A stretch of DNA of 64,000 nt from an uncultured Lachnospiraceae bacterium (GCA_902489645.1 CABUAW010000003.1:35523-99522), one strand, 5' to 3'. Positions 29,147 through 38,956 are shown, counted from the stretch's first letter. Numbers and translations: made by a program. The notes: a model not told the origin generated them from the letters alone.

Positions 29147-29866
29147 ATGACGTTAAAAGAATTGATTAAACAGTCGGATAATATTGTATTTTTTGGCGGC
29201 GCCGGCGTGTCTACGGAGAGCGGTATTCCTGATTTTCGCAGTGAGACAGGAATTTACAATACAATCAAACGATATAAACGGTCGCCGGAGGAAATTTTAT
29301 CCCATTCGTTTTTTATAGCTCATCCGGATATATTTTATGATTTTTATAAAAGTACGATGCTTTATTTAGATGCAAAACCAAATGCCGCCCATTTGGCTTT
29401 GGCCAAGCTGGAGGAAATGGGAAAATTAAAAGCCGTTGTGACCCAGAATATTGACGGTCTTCATCAGTTGGCCGGAAGCAAGCGGGTGTACGAAGTTCAC
29501 GGTACGGTGCATCGGAATTACTGTATGCGCTGCCATGAATTTTATGATACGGAATATATATTAAAGGCCGACGGGATTCCGCGGTGTGAAAAATGCGGCG
29601 GTATCGTTAAACCGGATGTGGTTTTGTATGAAGAGGGGCTGGATGAAATGACAATTACGGCCAGTATCCATGCAATTCAGCAGGCGGATGTCCTTATTAT
29701 CGGCGGCACGTCTTTAAATGTATATCCCGCAGCAGGATTTATCCAGTATTATAGAGGAAATAAGCTGGTATTGATTAATAAGAGTGAGACGCCGTATGAT
29801 AGAAAGGCGGATTTACTTATCCATGATAGTATAGGAAAAGTGTTAGGAGAGGTGTTCAGTGATTAA
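29147..29866 (+). CDS. NAD-dependent protein deacylase, Sir2 family
   Basis: Removes acyl groups from lysines using NAD+. GGAGVSTESGIPDFRS (NAD binding), TQNIDGLH, the catalytic His in YEVHG, and a zinc site of CMRC and CEKC are all present. SLNVYPAAG is the usual C-terminal NAD motif. A start at ATG 29120 inside glpK is possible, but ATG 29147 behind GGGGAGGG is preferred (239 residues). It overlaps the hydrolase gene by 8 bases. Confidence 0.94.
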   Translation: MTLKELIKQSDNIVFFGGAGVSTESGIPDFRSETGIYNTIKRYKRSPEEILSHSFFIAHPDIFYDFYKSTMLYLDAKPNAAHLALAKLEEMGKLKAVVTQNIDGLHQLAGSKRVYEVHGTVHRNYCMRCHEFYDTEYILKADGIPRCEKCGGIVKPDVVLYEEGLDEMTITASIHAIQQADVLIIGGTSLNVYPAAGFIQYYRGNKLVLINKSETPYDRKADLLIHDSIGKVLGEVFSD

Positions 29867-30800
29867 GAAACAGAATTTTTATTTTAAATCATCAAATAAA
29901 GAAACAAAGGTTCATGGCATCTGCTGGATACCGGAGGGCGTGAAAGTGAGGGCTGTTCTTCAAATTGTTCATGGGATGGTTGAATATGTGGACAGATATG
30001 ACGATTTTGCGCGGTTTTTGTGTGCTGAGGGAATTGCCGTTGTCGGGGATGACCATCTGGGACACGGGGATTCGGTAGCAACCCGGGAGGATTGGGGCTA
30101 TTTTGGAGAAAACGGTTTTGAATGTATTGTCAATGACGTGCATAAAATCCAAAAACAGTTTAAAAAACGGTTTCCAGGCGTACCCTACTATATTCTGGGC
30201 CATAGCATGGGGTCTTTTCTGACCCGGTATTTTCTGATTAAATATGGCAGAGAAGTGGACGGGGCGATTATTATGGGTACGGGATATCATTCAGTGCCGG
30301 TGGCTGTGTTTGGACGCGGACTGACCCGGGCGATGGCTGCGGTGAAGGGCTGGAAATATCGCAGTACATTGGTAAATAAGATGGCTTTTGGGTCTTATAA
30401 TAAGGGATTTGCCCCGGCACGGACGGATTTTGACTGGATATCCAGAGATGAAAAAATGGTGGATGCCTACATTGCCGAACCAAGATGTCAGTTTGTATTT
30501 ACCCTGAACGCTTATCATGAAATGTTTAAGGGACTTGCTTTTATTGCCAAAAAAGCAAATATAAAGAAAATGCCGAAGCATCTTCCGGTGCTTTTTGTTT
30601 CCGGCGGAGATGACCCTGTGGGAGACAGCGGACAGGGCGTCCAGAAGGTATACGACATGTTTGTCCTGGCCGGAATGGAAGACCTGGATATTATCTTTTA
30701 TGAGGGCGGACGCCACGAAATTCTGAATGAAATTAACCGTAAAGAGGTTTATGACGACCTGTACGACTGGCTGAATAAGGAAATTTCTCTAAAACATTGA
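29859..30800 (+). CDS. Alpha/beta hydrolase, monoacylglycerol-lipase-like
   Basis: A 313-residue cytoplasmic serine hydrolase starting at GTG 29859. The nucleophile elbow is GHSMGS; the likely acid and base are Asp in SGGDDPVGD and His in GGRHEIL. The N-terminal VLQIVHGMVEYVDRYDDFA is typical of lysophospholipase/monoacylglycerol lipase (PldB-like) proteins. Coupling to a Sir2 deacylase and proximity to glpK suggest a lipid or glycerol link, which is inference. Confidence 0.87.
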   Translation: MIKKQNFYFKSSNKETKVHGICWIPEGVKVRAVLQIVHGMVEYVDRYDDFARFLCAEGIAVVGDDHLGHGDSVATREDWGYFGENGFECIVNDVHKIQKQFKKRFPGVPYYILGHSMGSFLTRYFLIKYGREVDGAIIMGTGYHSVPVAVFGRGLTRAMAAVKGWKYRSTLVNKMAFGSYNKGFAPARTDFDWISRDEKMVDAYIAEPRCQFVFTLNAYHEMFKGLAFIAKKANIKKMPKHLPVLFVSGGDDPVGDSGQGVQKVYDMFVLAGMEDLDIIFYEGGRHEILNEINRKEVYDDLYDWLNKEISLKH

Positions 30801-30879
30801 AAATACAAGGGATTTAGTGTAAAATAAGGTGAATATGGTGTAAGAGACAAAAGGCAGTTAGTATACAGGAGGATAGAAA

Positions 30880-32925
30880 ATGGGCTTATTTGGGAAAAAG
30901 AAGGATTTTTGGGATGAGGTTGATGAGTCAACCCTCAGAGAATCTGAACATCGGACCTTATCCGAAGAGGAAGAGGCGGATATACAGAGAGAGCTGGATG
31001 AAATGGAAGATGACGGCTGGCATCCGACACGGAGTACTCCGTTAAAGGTGATTGTTCGTATTCTTTTGTTTGTTGCGGCGGTTGCCACTCTCGTTTCAGG
31101 ATATACGGTATATACATATTTTAGCAACGGCGGAACGATGTCATCCGAACCGGATTATTATCACAGCAGCTTCTTTGGGGAAGAATACCAGAAAAATATG
31201 GTGCAGCTGCTGCATTTGGTTCAGGCTATAGAAACGCGGGGAGAGATATCTGAAACAGAGCTTGCTCAGGCCAATCAGGATTTGATTAAAAATTACATGA
31301 GTACAGACAGCAGTTTCTCTTTTGCCGTTTATGATGCGGATGACAATGAGGTTATCGTCAGCAGTGAGGATGCGGTAGCCCGGATTGAAGCCAGCCACTA
31401 TTTTGTCAAATTGGATACGACAGAAGGGCAGTTCAGTTTAAATACGGGTGTAAAAAATGACGCTTTTGATGAAGGCGTCTGGAAGGAAGAGCTGACTTCC
31501 TGTACGGGAACTTATACAATCTATGCGGCTGTGGACAATGAGCTGACGTCTACGACGGATGGATTTTATACGAGCTATCAGGATTTTAAGGACTTAAATT
31601 CTGTCTTTGGAATTGCTAAAATCGTTGTTTTTGTGGCGGCGGCTGTTTTCCTGATTTTATTGATTTTTTCAATCATTGCCACGGGAAATGTCAGTGGTTA
31701 TCCGGGTATCAAGTTATCCTGGTTTGATAAGATTTTCACAGAAATCGCAGCGATAATTATTATTGCATTAGGCGGCGGAAGTATATATGGTGCATGGTAT
31801 TTGCTCGGAACGACGTATAGCTTCCGGCTGATTGCAGCCGGAGCGGCGCTGGTTCTTGCCTATATTTTTATTATCCGCGGATATTTTAGTCTTGTCCGCC
31901 GGATTAAGGCCGGAACCTTTATCAGCAATATGCTGATTTACCGGATTTTCGAGGCCATAGGCCATCTTCCGGTGGTACCGAGAATACTTTTGATTATTTT
32001 AGTGCTTGTGTTGATTAATGGCGGATTGGTACTGGCTTTATTTTATCTGGATGCTTATGAACTGTTTGGTATTCCGGTGGTCTACGTACTCGTACCGGTC
32101 ATCTTTGTATTGGAAAATATTTGTTTCATCAGTTGGGTTATCCGTAAAGGCAATGCGGAGTACGAGGATGATGAAGAGGATGAAGAGGAAGATACGGAGG
32201 AAGAAGAAACTCCGGAAAGCCCTTATTTGGAACCGGCCGGAGTCAGTGGAGATACCCGTCCGGCGAAGGAATTAGAAGCGGATTTGGCGCAGGCGGCCGC
32301 AATGGCGAAAGCGGCGCAGGCTCCGGTGGTATCGGATGATTGGGAGCATATGGACCTTGGCGCTTCCGTGGATATGGCTATTAACGCCGGCGATGCAAAA
32401 CCAGAGATAAAGGAAGAAGAAAAAGACCGTACAATGATGCTGCCGAAGGATGAAATTGCAAGTCTTCTCGGCGGAAATGCGGAGCTTCGGAATTCGGCCA
32501 CATCCTTTGACTTTATTCAGTTGAATAAAGATATCCGAAAACTGCATCGTGCGATTTTAAAGGAAAATGGAGTGGCGGTTACACTTCGGGCGCCGGATAA
32601 GCCAATTGTTCTCGAGATGAACAGAGAGGATATGTGGAAGGCCATTTCCATGATTTATGATAATCTGGAACAGTATGCGGAACCGGATTCCAGAGTTTAT
32701 GCAGAGATGTATACCCAGGAGGGTAAATTGATTTATATTGTTAAGAATGCGGTAAGAGCCGAGTCTGTGGAGGCTGCAAAAGCGGTATCAGCTCCGGGAG
32801 CTGAATTGACCGGCGGCTTAAAAACAGCAAAAGAGATTGTTGAAAAGAACCATGGAAAATTCGTTGTTGCCATGGACGGTAATATTTTCAAAACAGGTAT
32901 TCTTCTCAACATGACACAGGAATAA
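30880..32925 (+). CDS. Multi-pass membrane protein with degenerate histidine-kinase-like ATPase domain
   Basis: A 681-residue protein. An acidic N-terminal cytoplasmic region is followed by a helix near residue 65, an extracellular domain (about 85-235), five to six more helices (240-420), an acidic Glu/Asp stretch, and a C-terminal domain resembling HATPase_c. The N-box-like segment is EDMWKAISMIYDNLEQYAE and the G2-like segment is ELTGGLKTAKEIVEKNHG. No phosphorylatable H-box is seen and the G1 Asp motif is unclear, so ordinary kinase activity is doubtful. No response regulator is adjacent. Confidence 0.65.
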   Translation: MGLFGKKKDFWDEVDESTLRESEHRTLSEEEEADIQRELDEMEDDGWHPTRSTPLKVIVRILLFVAAVATLVSGYTVYTYFSNGGTMSSEPDYYHSSFFGEEYQKNMVQLLHLVQAIETRGEISETELAQANQDLIKNYMSTDSSFSFAVYDADDNEVIVSSEDAVARIEASHYFVKLDTTEGQFSLNTGVKNDAFDEGVWKEELTSCTGTYTIYAAVDNELTSTTDGFYTSYQDFKDLNSVFGIAKIVVFVAAAVFLILLIFSIIATGNVSGYPGIKLSWFDKIFTEIAAIIIIALGGGSIYGAWYLLGTTYSFRLIAAGAALVLAYIFIIRGYFSLVRRIKAGTFISNMLIYRIFEAIGHLPVVPRILLIILVLVLINGGLVLALFYLDAYELFGIPVVYVLVPVIFVLENICFISWVIRKGNAEYEDDEEDEEEDTEEEETPESPYLEPAGVSGDTRPAKELEADLAQAAAMAKAAQAPVVSDDWEHMDLGASVDMAINAGDAKPEIKEEEKDRTMMLPKDEIASLLGGNAELRNSATSFDFIQLNKDIRKLHRAILKENGVAVTLRAPDKPIVLEMNREDMWKAISMIYDNLEQYAEPDSRVYAEMYTQEGKLIYIVKNAVRAESVEAAKAVSAPGAELTGGLKTAKEIVEKNHGKFVVAMDGNIFKTGILLNMTQE

Positions 32926-32928
32926 TAT

Positions 32929-32981
32929 AAAGGCGCTGGTTCGGATTGTTTCATTTGAAGAATTCGGCCGGCGCTTTTTTT
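32929..32981 (+). terminator. Terminator after the kinase-like gene
   Basis: AAAGGCGCTGG pairs with CCGGCGCTTTT (two wobble pairs) across a long loop and is followed by a T run. It ends 20 bases before the next start. Confidence 0.75.
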
Positions 32982-33000
32982 GCAAGGGGAGGAGGAAAAA

Positions 33001-34044
33001 ATGATTCTACATTATTCGTGTCCGTCCTGTGGTGCGGAGATGACCTATGACATTAAGAGAAAAAAACTTCATTGCAGTCATTGTGACCGGGAAATGGAAT
33101 TGGGACAGGCGGTCAGAGAAAGTGAAACGGATACATTGGCGAAGAACGGAAATGCACCGGAGGCCGGCGGAGATATTTTTTCAGGGGTGGAATATCACTG
33201 TCCGAATTGCGGCGGGGTGATGGAAACAAAGGATAAAGAGACGTCGGCAATCTGCGCCTATTGCGGCGCGCCGATGATTCTGGCGGAACGTTTGTCCGGA
33301 AAACGGCGTCCGGCAAAGATTCTGCCTTTTCGGATGGACAGGGAGGATGCGGAAAAGGCCTTTCGTAAATGGTGTAAAAACGGGCGCTTTGCACCAAAGG
33401 GCTTTACTTCCGCCGAAAATATTCAACGTTTAAAAGGAATGTATATCCCTTACTGGCTATTCCAGTTTGACACCCGGGTGGAGGTATCGGCCAGGGCGAC
33501 GAATGTACGGGTATACCGTCAGGGCGATTATCAGATTACGGAAACGGAATTTTACAATGTTCAGCGGGCCTACGAGCTTCAATATGAGAATATTCCTTTT
33601 GATGCATCCCGGCAGTTAGAGGACAGTGAGATGGCCAAGCTGGAGCCTTTTAATTTTGACGAATTAAAGACCTTTGATATGCCTTATCTGGCAGGTTTTG
33701 ATTCTTCCAGCTATGATTTTGAGGACAGCGAACTTTCGCCGGCGGCGAAGAGCAAGGTTAAAGATTACGTCAGAGATTATGCCAGGGGCGCTATCTCGGG
33801 GTATACGACAGTGAATTTGGACAGTCAGGTGGTAAATTTTAACCGGGAAGAGGAAGAATTTATATTCGTTCCAATCTGGTTTGTGGACTACAATTACCGG
33901 GGGAAAGTTTACAAATTTATGATGAATGGACAAAATGGGCGCATTGCGGGAACGCCTCCGACCAGTATGAAAAAAATCGGTATGTGGTGGGGCGGTATCT
34001 CCGCAGTCCTGTTTATTTTAACGATTATCGTTTCTCTCATTTAG
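33001..34044 (+). CDS. Zinc-ribbon membrane-anchored protein (TFIIB-type ribbon family)
   Basis: A 347-residue protein. Two tandem zinc ribbons occupy residues 1-95: CPSC with CSHC, and CPNC with CAYC. A central domain follows with GMYIPYWLFQFDTRVEVSARATNV, and a single C-terminal membrane helix (GMWWGGISAVLFIL). The upstream TTG at 32980 lies in the terminator, so ATG 33001 behind GGAGGAGG is the start. Such proteins are often annotated as replication-factor-Y-like, with no proven function. The 25-base gap to the TPM gene implies an operon. Confidence 0.75.
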   Translation: MILHYSCPSCGAEMTYDIKRKKLHCSHCDREMELGQAVRESETDTLAKNGNAPEAGGDIFSGVEYHCPNCGGVMETKDKETSAICAYCGAPMILAERLSGKRRPAKILPFRMDREDAEKAFRKWCKNGRFAPKGFTSAENIQRLKGMYIPYWLFQFDTRVEVSARATNVRVYRQGDYQITETEFYNVQRAYELQYENIPFDASRQLEDSEMAKLEPFNFDELKTFDMPYLAGFDSSSYDFEDSELSPAAKSKVKDYVRDYARGAISGYTTVNLDSQVVNFNREEEEFIFVPIWFVDYNYRGKVYKFMMNGQNGRIAGTPPTSMKKIGMWWGGISAVLFILTIIVSLI

Positions 34045-34069
34045 TATTCGGGGGATGGAGGAAAAGGAC

Positions 34070-35398
34070 ATGAAAAAATGGTATATATATTTAATACTCG
34101 CCCTTGTCTGGTCGTGTACGCTGTTTGGATTCTCAGCAAAACAGGTATTGGCTGACGATGTTTATGAAGGCATTTTTGACGATGCAGGACTTTTGACCGA
34201 GGAAGAAAAGGCGGAATTGTCATCCCGAATACAGACTTTGGAGCAGGAAAATTCGATTCATGTATTGATTGCCACGACTGAGGATACGCAGGGAAAAGAA
34301 GCCGCGGCCTATGCGGATGATTTTTTTGAAGCGAATAATGGCGACGGCGTATCGGGGAGCGGACTGCTTCTTTTAATCGATATGCAGCACAGTGAGCTTT
34401 ACATATCTACCAGCGGGGAAGAAATTATCCGGACATTTACGGATGCACGTTTAGACAGTATTCTGGACGACGTTTATGATGAAGCGGTAAATGGTAATTT
34501 TTATGGAAGTTGTCAGCAGTTTTTAAATGGCACCGGAACTGTTCTTGGCGGGACGGTTACCGGAGGGGCGGACGGCCCTGTGACAACGGAAACGGGAGAG
34601 AGCAGTACCGCCGATACCGTACAGAATGGAACCTCCGGCAGTACGGAAAATGTCGTACAGGGTATTTCGGGAACACGGGTTTTTGACGGGGCCGGGCTGC
34701 TTACGGATAGTGAGCAGGATAAACTGGAAGAGAAAATTGCCGGGTTGGAAACAAAAACGGGTTTTCGAATTCTGGTGACGACGACGGATAGTACGGAAGG
34801 CAAGACCAGCCATGACTATGCGGAAAGTTTTTTTAAAAATCATAATGACAGCGGGAGACAGAGTGAGGGTATTGTTTATCTGATTAATATGGAAGCCCGG
34901 GAGATTTATGTGTATGCGGCGGGAAACCAGGTTATGGAATCTTTTTCACAGGCCAATGTGGATAAAATGCTGGAACGCATTTACAAGCGGGTAGCAGACG
35001 GCGATTATTATAAGAGCTGCACGGTATTTTTGGATAATGTGACCAGATACGGAGTAAACGGCGGCCGGCGTCTGACACTTGGAAGAGTTTTGATTTCTCT
35101 GATTGTCTGTGTGATTATCGGTGGGGTCATTGTATTTTTTATGGCCCGAAACCGGGGCGGAAAGGTGGTCGCCGGAGTGAATAATTATTTTGTGGCCGGC
35201 GGAGCGAATGAAGTGCTTCATCGGGACGTATTTGTGAACCGGACAGTGTCGCGTCAGAGAATTAAAAGGGATGATGATGGCCCTAAGTCCAACCGGAGCG
35301 GCGGAAGCTCCGTTCACCGCAGCAGCAGCGGAACGATTCATGGCGGTTCAGGAAGAAGTTTTGGCGGCGGAAGCAGAGGCGGCGGCCGGAAGTTTTGA
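34070..35398 (+). CDS. Surface protein with two tandem TPM domains and Gly/Ser-rich tail
   Basis: A 442-residue protein with an N-terminal signal peptide. TPM domain 1 begins FDDAGLLTEEEKAEL and TPM domain 2 begins FDGAGLLTDSEQDKL; the two halves are clearly related, so the domain is duplicated. A Thr/Ser-rich linker separates them. A membrane helix near residue 350 is followed by a cytoplasmic tail ending in a Gly/Ser/Arg-rich low-complexity stretch. The start at ATG 34070, with GGAGG eight bases before it, gives a clean signal peptide. TPM domains occur in photosystem repair phosphatases and in unknown bacterial envelope proteins. Confidence 0.8.
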   Translation: MKKWYIYLILALVWSCTLFGFSAKQVLADDVYEGIFDDAGLLTEEEKAELSSRIQTLEQENSIHVLIATTEDTQGKEAAAYADDFFEANNGDGVSGSGLLLLIDMQHSELYISTSGEEIIRTFTDARLDSILDDVYDEAVNGNFYGSCQQFLNGTGTVLGGTVTGGADGPVTTETGESSTADTVQNGTSGSTENVVQGISGTRVFDGAGLLTDSEQDKLEEKIAGLETKTGFRILVTTTDSTEGKTSHDYAESFFKNHNDSGRQSEGIVYLINMEAREIYVYAAGNQVMESFSQANVDKMLERIYKRVADGDYYKSCTVFLDNVTRYGVNGGRRLTLGRVLISLIVCVIIGGVIVFFMARNRGGKVVAGVNNYFVAGGANEVLHRDVFVNRTVSRQRIKRDDDGPKSNRSGGSSVHRSSSGTIHGGSGRSFGGGSRGGGRKF

Positions 35399-35517
35399 TA
35401 ATTATTTTCTATTTGAATAAAATGTTTTAATTTAAAAAGTAATGAGGTATAATATGAGCTGAAGGCTCTTAAGCAATTAACGTGAACAATATTATTAAGG
35501 TATAGGAGGGAAGCGGG

Positions 35518-37308
35518 ATGAAAATTACAGATGATATTAAATATGTCGGTGTGAATGACCATGACATTGATTTATTTGAGTCCCAGTATGTCGTTGAAAA
35601 CGGCATGTCATATAATTCTTATGTAATTATGGACCAGAAAATAGCCGTGCTTGATTCTGTTGAGGCGCGCTTTACACATGAGTGGCTGGATAATATCCAG
35701 AATGTAACCGGAAGAAAAGCTCCGGATTATTTAATCGTACAGCATATGGAACCGGACCATTCGGCCAATATTGCTAATTTTATGAAACTTTTTCCAAATG
35801 CGAAGGTCGTATCCAGTGCGAAGGCTTCTGTGATGATGCAGCAGTTTTACGGAACTGATTTTGCAGACAGACAGATAATCATTAAAGAGGGGGATACGCT
35901 TTCACTCGGAAAGCATGAACTTTCCTTTGTGGCAGCGCCGATGGTTCATTGGCCGGAGGTTATGATGACCTATGATGCCCATGATAAAGTATTTTTCTCG
36001 GCGGACGCTTTCGGCAAATTTGGGGCGCTGGATGTGGAAGATGACTGGGCGGATGAAGCACGCCGTTACTATATTGGAATTGTAGGAAAGTATGGAACTC
36101 AGGTTCAGAATCTGCTTAAAAAAGCGGCAAAATTGGAGATTCAGACCATTTGCCCGCTTCATGGCCCGGTACTGGCGGAGAATCTCGGATATTATCTGAA
36201 TCTTTATAATTTATGGTCCTCCTACGGCATTGAGGCCGAAGGTATAGTGATTGCCTATACATCGGTTTATGGCAATACCAAAAAAGCGGTAGAACTTTTG
36301 GCAGACAAACTTCAAATAAAGGGATGCCCGAAGGTTGTGGTCTATGACCTGGCTCGCTGTGATATGGCGCAGGCTGTGTCGGATGCGTTCCGTTATGGCA
36401 AGCTTGTGCTTGCAACAACAACCTACAATGCGGATATTTTCCCATTTATGAAAGAATATATCAATCATTTACTGGAACGTAATTTCCAGAACCGGAAAAT
36501 AGGCGTCATTGAAAATGGTTCCTGGGCGCCGATGGCTGCTAAGATTATAAAGAAGAGTCTGGAGGGTTGTAAGAATACGACCTTTACAAATACAACCGTT
36601 TCTATTAAATCGGCGCTGAATGAAGACAGCAGTGCGCAGTTGGAAGCTATGGCTGAAGAGCTTTGTATGGATTATCTTGCCCAGAAGGATGAGACGGCAA
36701 ACAAAAATGACATGACGGCGCTCTTTAAAATTGGCTATGGCCTTTATGTGGTTACATCCAATGACGGCACAAAGGATAATGGTCTTATTGTAAATACCGT
36801 ATCTCAGGTGACGGATAACCCGAACCGGGTTGCTGTCTGCATTAATAAAGCCAATTATTCCCATCATGTAATTAAGCAGACGGGCATAATGAATGTCAAC
36901 TGTTTATCTACGGAAGCGCCGTTTAGCGTATTCCAGAATTTTGGTTTCCAGAGCGGCCGGACGGCAGACAAGTTTGCCGATTTTGAAATTTTACGTTCAG
37001 ATAACGGTCTGGCATTTTTACCGAGATATATCAACGCGTTTATGTCTTTGAAGGTTGAGCAGTATGTGGATTTTGATACCCACGGAATGTTTATCTGTAC
37101 AGTGACAGAAGCTCGTGTAATTTCGGATGTGGAAACAATGACTTATAATTACTATCAGAGCAACGTTAAGCCGAAACCGGAAACAGAAGGTAAGAAAGGC
37201 TTCGTCTGCAAGGTATGCGGTTATATCTATGAAGGCGATGTACTTCCGGATGATTTCATCTGTCCGTTATGTAAGCACGGAGCGGCGGATTTCGAACCTA
37301 TCGGATAA
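35518..37308 (+). CDS. Flavodiiron protein fused to flavin reductase-like and rubredoxin domains
   Basis: A four-domain protein of 596 residues that reduces O2 (and possibly NO) to protect an anaerobe. Residues 1-250 are the metallo-beta-lactamase-like diiron domain with ligands in HMEPDHSAN, MVHWPE and LHGPV. Residues 255-400 are flavodoxin (AYTSVYGNTKKAVELL). Residues 405-540 resemble a flavin reductase (GLYVVTSNDGTKDNGLIVN). The C-terminus is rubredoxin, CKVCGYIY and CPLC. The rubredoxin and reductase parts would let electrons enter within one chain. A TATAAT box is seen at 35448. Confidence 0.93.
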   Translation: MKITDDIKYVGVNDHDIDLFESQYVVENGMSYNSYVIMDQKIAVLDSVEARFTHEWLDNIQNVTGRKAPDYLIVQHMEPDHSANIANFMKLFPNAKVVSSAKASVMMQQFYGTDFADRQIIIKEGDTLSLGKHELSFVAAPMVHWPEVMMTYDAHDKVFFSADAFGKFGALDVEDDWADEARRYYIGIVGKYGTQVQNLLKKAAKLEIQTICPLHGPVLAENLGYYLNLYNLWSSYGIEAEGIVIAYTSVYGNTKKAVELLADKLQIKGCPKVVVYDLARCDMAQAVSDAFRYGKLVLATTTYNADIFPFMKEYINHLLERNFQNRKIGVIENGSWAPMAAKIIKKSLEGCKNTTFTNTTVSIKSALNEDSSAQLEAMAEELCMDYLAQKDETANKNDMTALFKIGYGLYVVTSNDGTKDNGLIVNTVSQVTDNPNRVAVCINKANYSHHVIKQTGIMNVNCLSTEAPFSVFQNFGFQSGRTADKFADFEILRSDNGLAFLPRYINAFMSLKVEQYVDFDTHGMFICTVTEARVISDVETMTYNYYQSNVKPKPETEGKKGFVCKVCGYIYEGDVLPDDFICPLCKHGAADFEPIG

Positions 37309-37327
37309 AAAAGACAAATAATAAAAG

Positions 37328-37379
37328 GGCTGTGAAGAGTCATTGAAGTTTTGACGATTCTTCACAGCCTGATTTTTTA
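37328..37379. terminator. Bidirectional terminator between flavodiiron and pncB genes
   Basis: GGCTGTGAAGA pairs with TCTTCACAGCC; a T run follows on the plus strand and an A/T-rich segment on the other side, between convergent genes. It overlaps the pncB stop codon. Confidence 0.8.
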
Positions 37380-38834
37380 GTTGTCTTTAAAGTTATGAAC
37401 GTGGTCAAGCAGTTCGTTTTTCAATTTCCAGAGAGGTTCTGAAAGGTCCACATAAACCTCCTGCGGGTTGACTAAACGGCGGGATTCATCCCAGAGAGTA
37501 TTTAACTCGGCTGTACAATAGTCCCGGATATCCATAACGGCCGGAGATTGGTAAACGCATTTTCCGTCTTTAAAGATTGGAATGAGCAATTCACGAACCG
37601 TGTAGGTATCGCAGTGAAGCAATGTTTTTTTCCAGGTTGAAATCGGGTCAAAAATCATCAGCGCTTCTTTCGGGTCATAATGTTCATCGGCCAGGGCAAT
37701 TAAATCCGCGCGGATTTTTCCGGTTTCTTTATCATAGAGACGGAAAACGGTTTTATCTCCGGGGTTCGTCACCTTTTCAATATTTTCGGAAACTTTAATT
37801 TTCGGAATGAAGTTCCCGTTTTCGTCGGAAACGGCAGCCAGTTTATAGACGCCGCCGAAGGCCGGACAATTTTTGGAGGTAATCAGATTCGTTCCTACGC
37901 CCCAGGATGTAATTTTGGCCCCCTGGGTGTGAAGGCTGTCGATTAAATGTTCATCCAAATCACTGGATGCGGATATGATGGCGTCGGTATGGCCGGCTTC
38001 ATCCAGCATTTTTCTGGCCTGTTTGGATAAGTAAGCCAAATCTCCGCTGTCCAGACGGATTCCGTAGGTTTTTGAATGGATACCCCGGGCCTTCATTTCA
38101 TCAAATACCTGGATGGCGTGAGGAACCCCGGATTTTAACGTATCATAGGTATCCACAAGGAGCAGACAGTTATCCGGATAAAGGCTGGCATAATTGCGGA
38201 AGGCTTCAAGTTCAGTCTTAAAGCTCATAATCCAACTGTGGGCATGCGTTCCTTTCACCGGAATATCAAACATTTGACCGGCTAAAACGTTAGAGGTTCC
38301 GACGCAGCCGCCAATGACAGCCGCACGGGCGCCGTAGGTGCCGGCATCCGGTCCCTGAGCCCGGCGAAGACCAAATTCCATAACGCCGCCGCCGGCCGCA
38401 TAGACAACGCGGGCCGCCTTGGTACAAATCAGACTTTGATGGTTAATAATATTTAAAATCGCCGTTTCTACAATCTGAGCTTCCATAATTGGGGCAATGA
38501 CTTTTAAAAGCGGTTCCTTCGGGAATACGACCGTGCCCTCCGGAATGGCGTATATATCTCCCGTAAAACGGAAATCTTTTAAATATTCAAGAAAGTCATC
38601 GTGAAAGAATCCGGTGGAACGCAGATATTCGATATCCTCAGTGTCAAAGTGAAGTCCTTCGATATATTCGATGACCTGAGCCAGACCGGCCGTGATGGAA
38701 TAAGCGGCATCCTCCGGATTGGAACGATAAAAGACGTCAAAGATGACTCTTTCATTTGTGTTGTTTTTGAAATAACCCTGCATCATGGTTAATTCATATA
38801 AATCTGTTAAAAGTGTTAAATGAGACATATCCAT
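37377..38834 (-). CDS. pncB: Nicotinate phosphoribosyltransferase
   Basis: Makes nicotinate mononucleotide from nicotinate and PRPP in NAD salvage. LLTDLYELTMMQGYF at the N-terminus, FGLRRAQGPDAG and the GTHAHSW segment with its phosphorylatable His are family hallmarks. The frame extends to 38870, but MDMSHLTLLTDLYE from ATG 38834 fits the family start. It yields 485 residues. It is divergent from clpB. Confidence 0.94.
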   Translation of the reverse strand: MDMSHLTLLTDLYELTMMQGYFKNNTNERVIFDVFYRSNPEDAAYSITAGLAQVIEYIEGLHFDTEDIEYLRSTGFFHDDFLEYLKDFRFTGDIYAIPEGTVVFPKEPLLKVIAPIMEAQIVETAILNIINHQSLICTKAARVVYAAGGGVMEFGLRRAQGPDAGTYGARAAVIGGCVGTSNVLAGQMFDIPVKGTHAHSWIMSFKTELEAFRNYASLYPDNCLLLVDTYDTLKSGVPHAIQVFDEMKARGIHSKTYGIRLDSGDLAYLSKQARKMLDEAGHTDAIISASSDLDEHLIDSLHTQGAKITSWGVGTNLITSKNCPAFGGVYKLAAVSDENGNFIPKIKVSENIEKVTNPGDKTVFRLYDKETGKIRADLIALADEHYDPKEALMIFDPISTWKKTLLHCDTYTVRELLIPIFKDGKCVYQSPAVMDIRDYCTAELNTLWDESRRLVNPQEVYVDLSEPLWKLKNELLDHVHNFKDN

Positions 38835-38915
38835 AATAAATAATACCTTTCCGATATATAGTATTAACAAATTATAACTCGCTATAAGAAAAAAAGCAAA
38901 TTTTTTAGAAACATG

Positions 38916-38956
38916 TTGACAAATAGAAGAACGACTGTTATATTACAAGTATAACA
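38916..38956 (+). promoter_or_regulatory. clpB sigma-A promoter with overlapping inverted-repeat operator
   Basis: TTGACA (38916-38921), 17 bases, TATATT (38939-38944). A perfect inverted repeat TGTTATA-N7-TATAACA occupies 38936-38956. The same layout is found at hsp20 (8702-8742), with one mismatch in the second arm. Confidence 0.78.
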
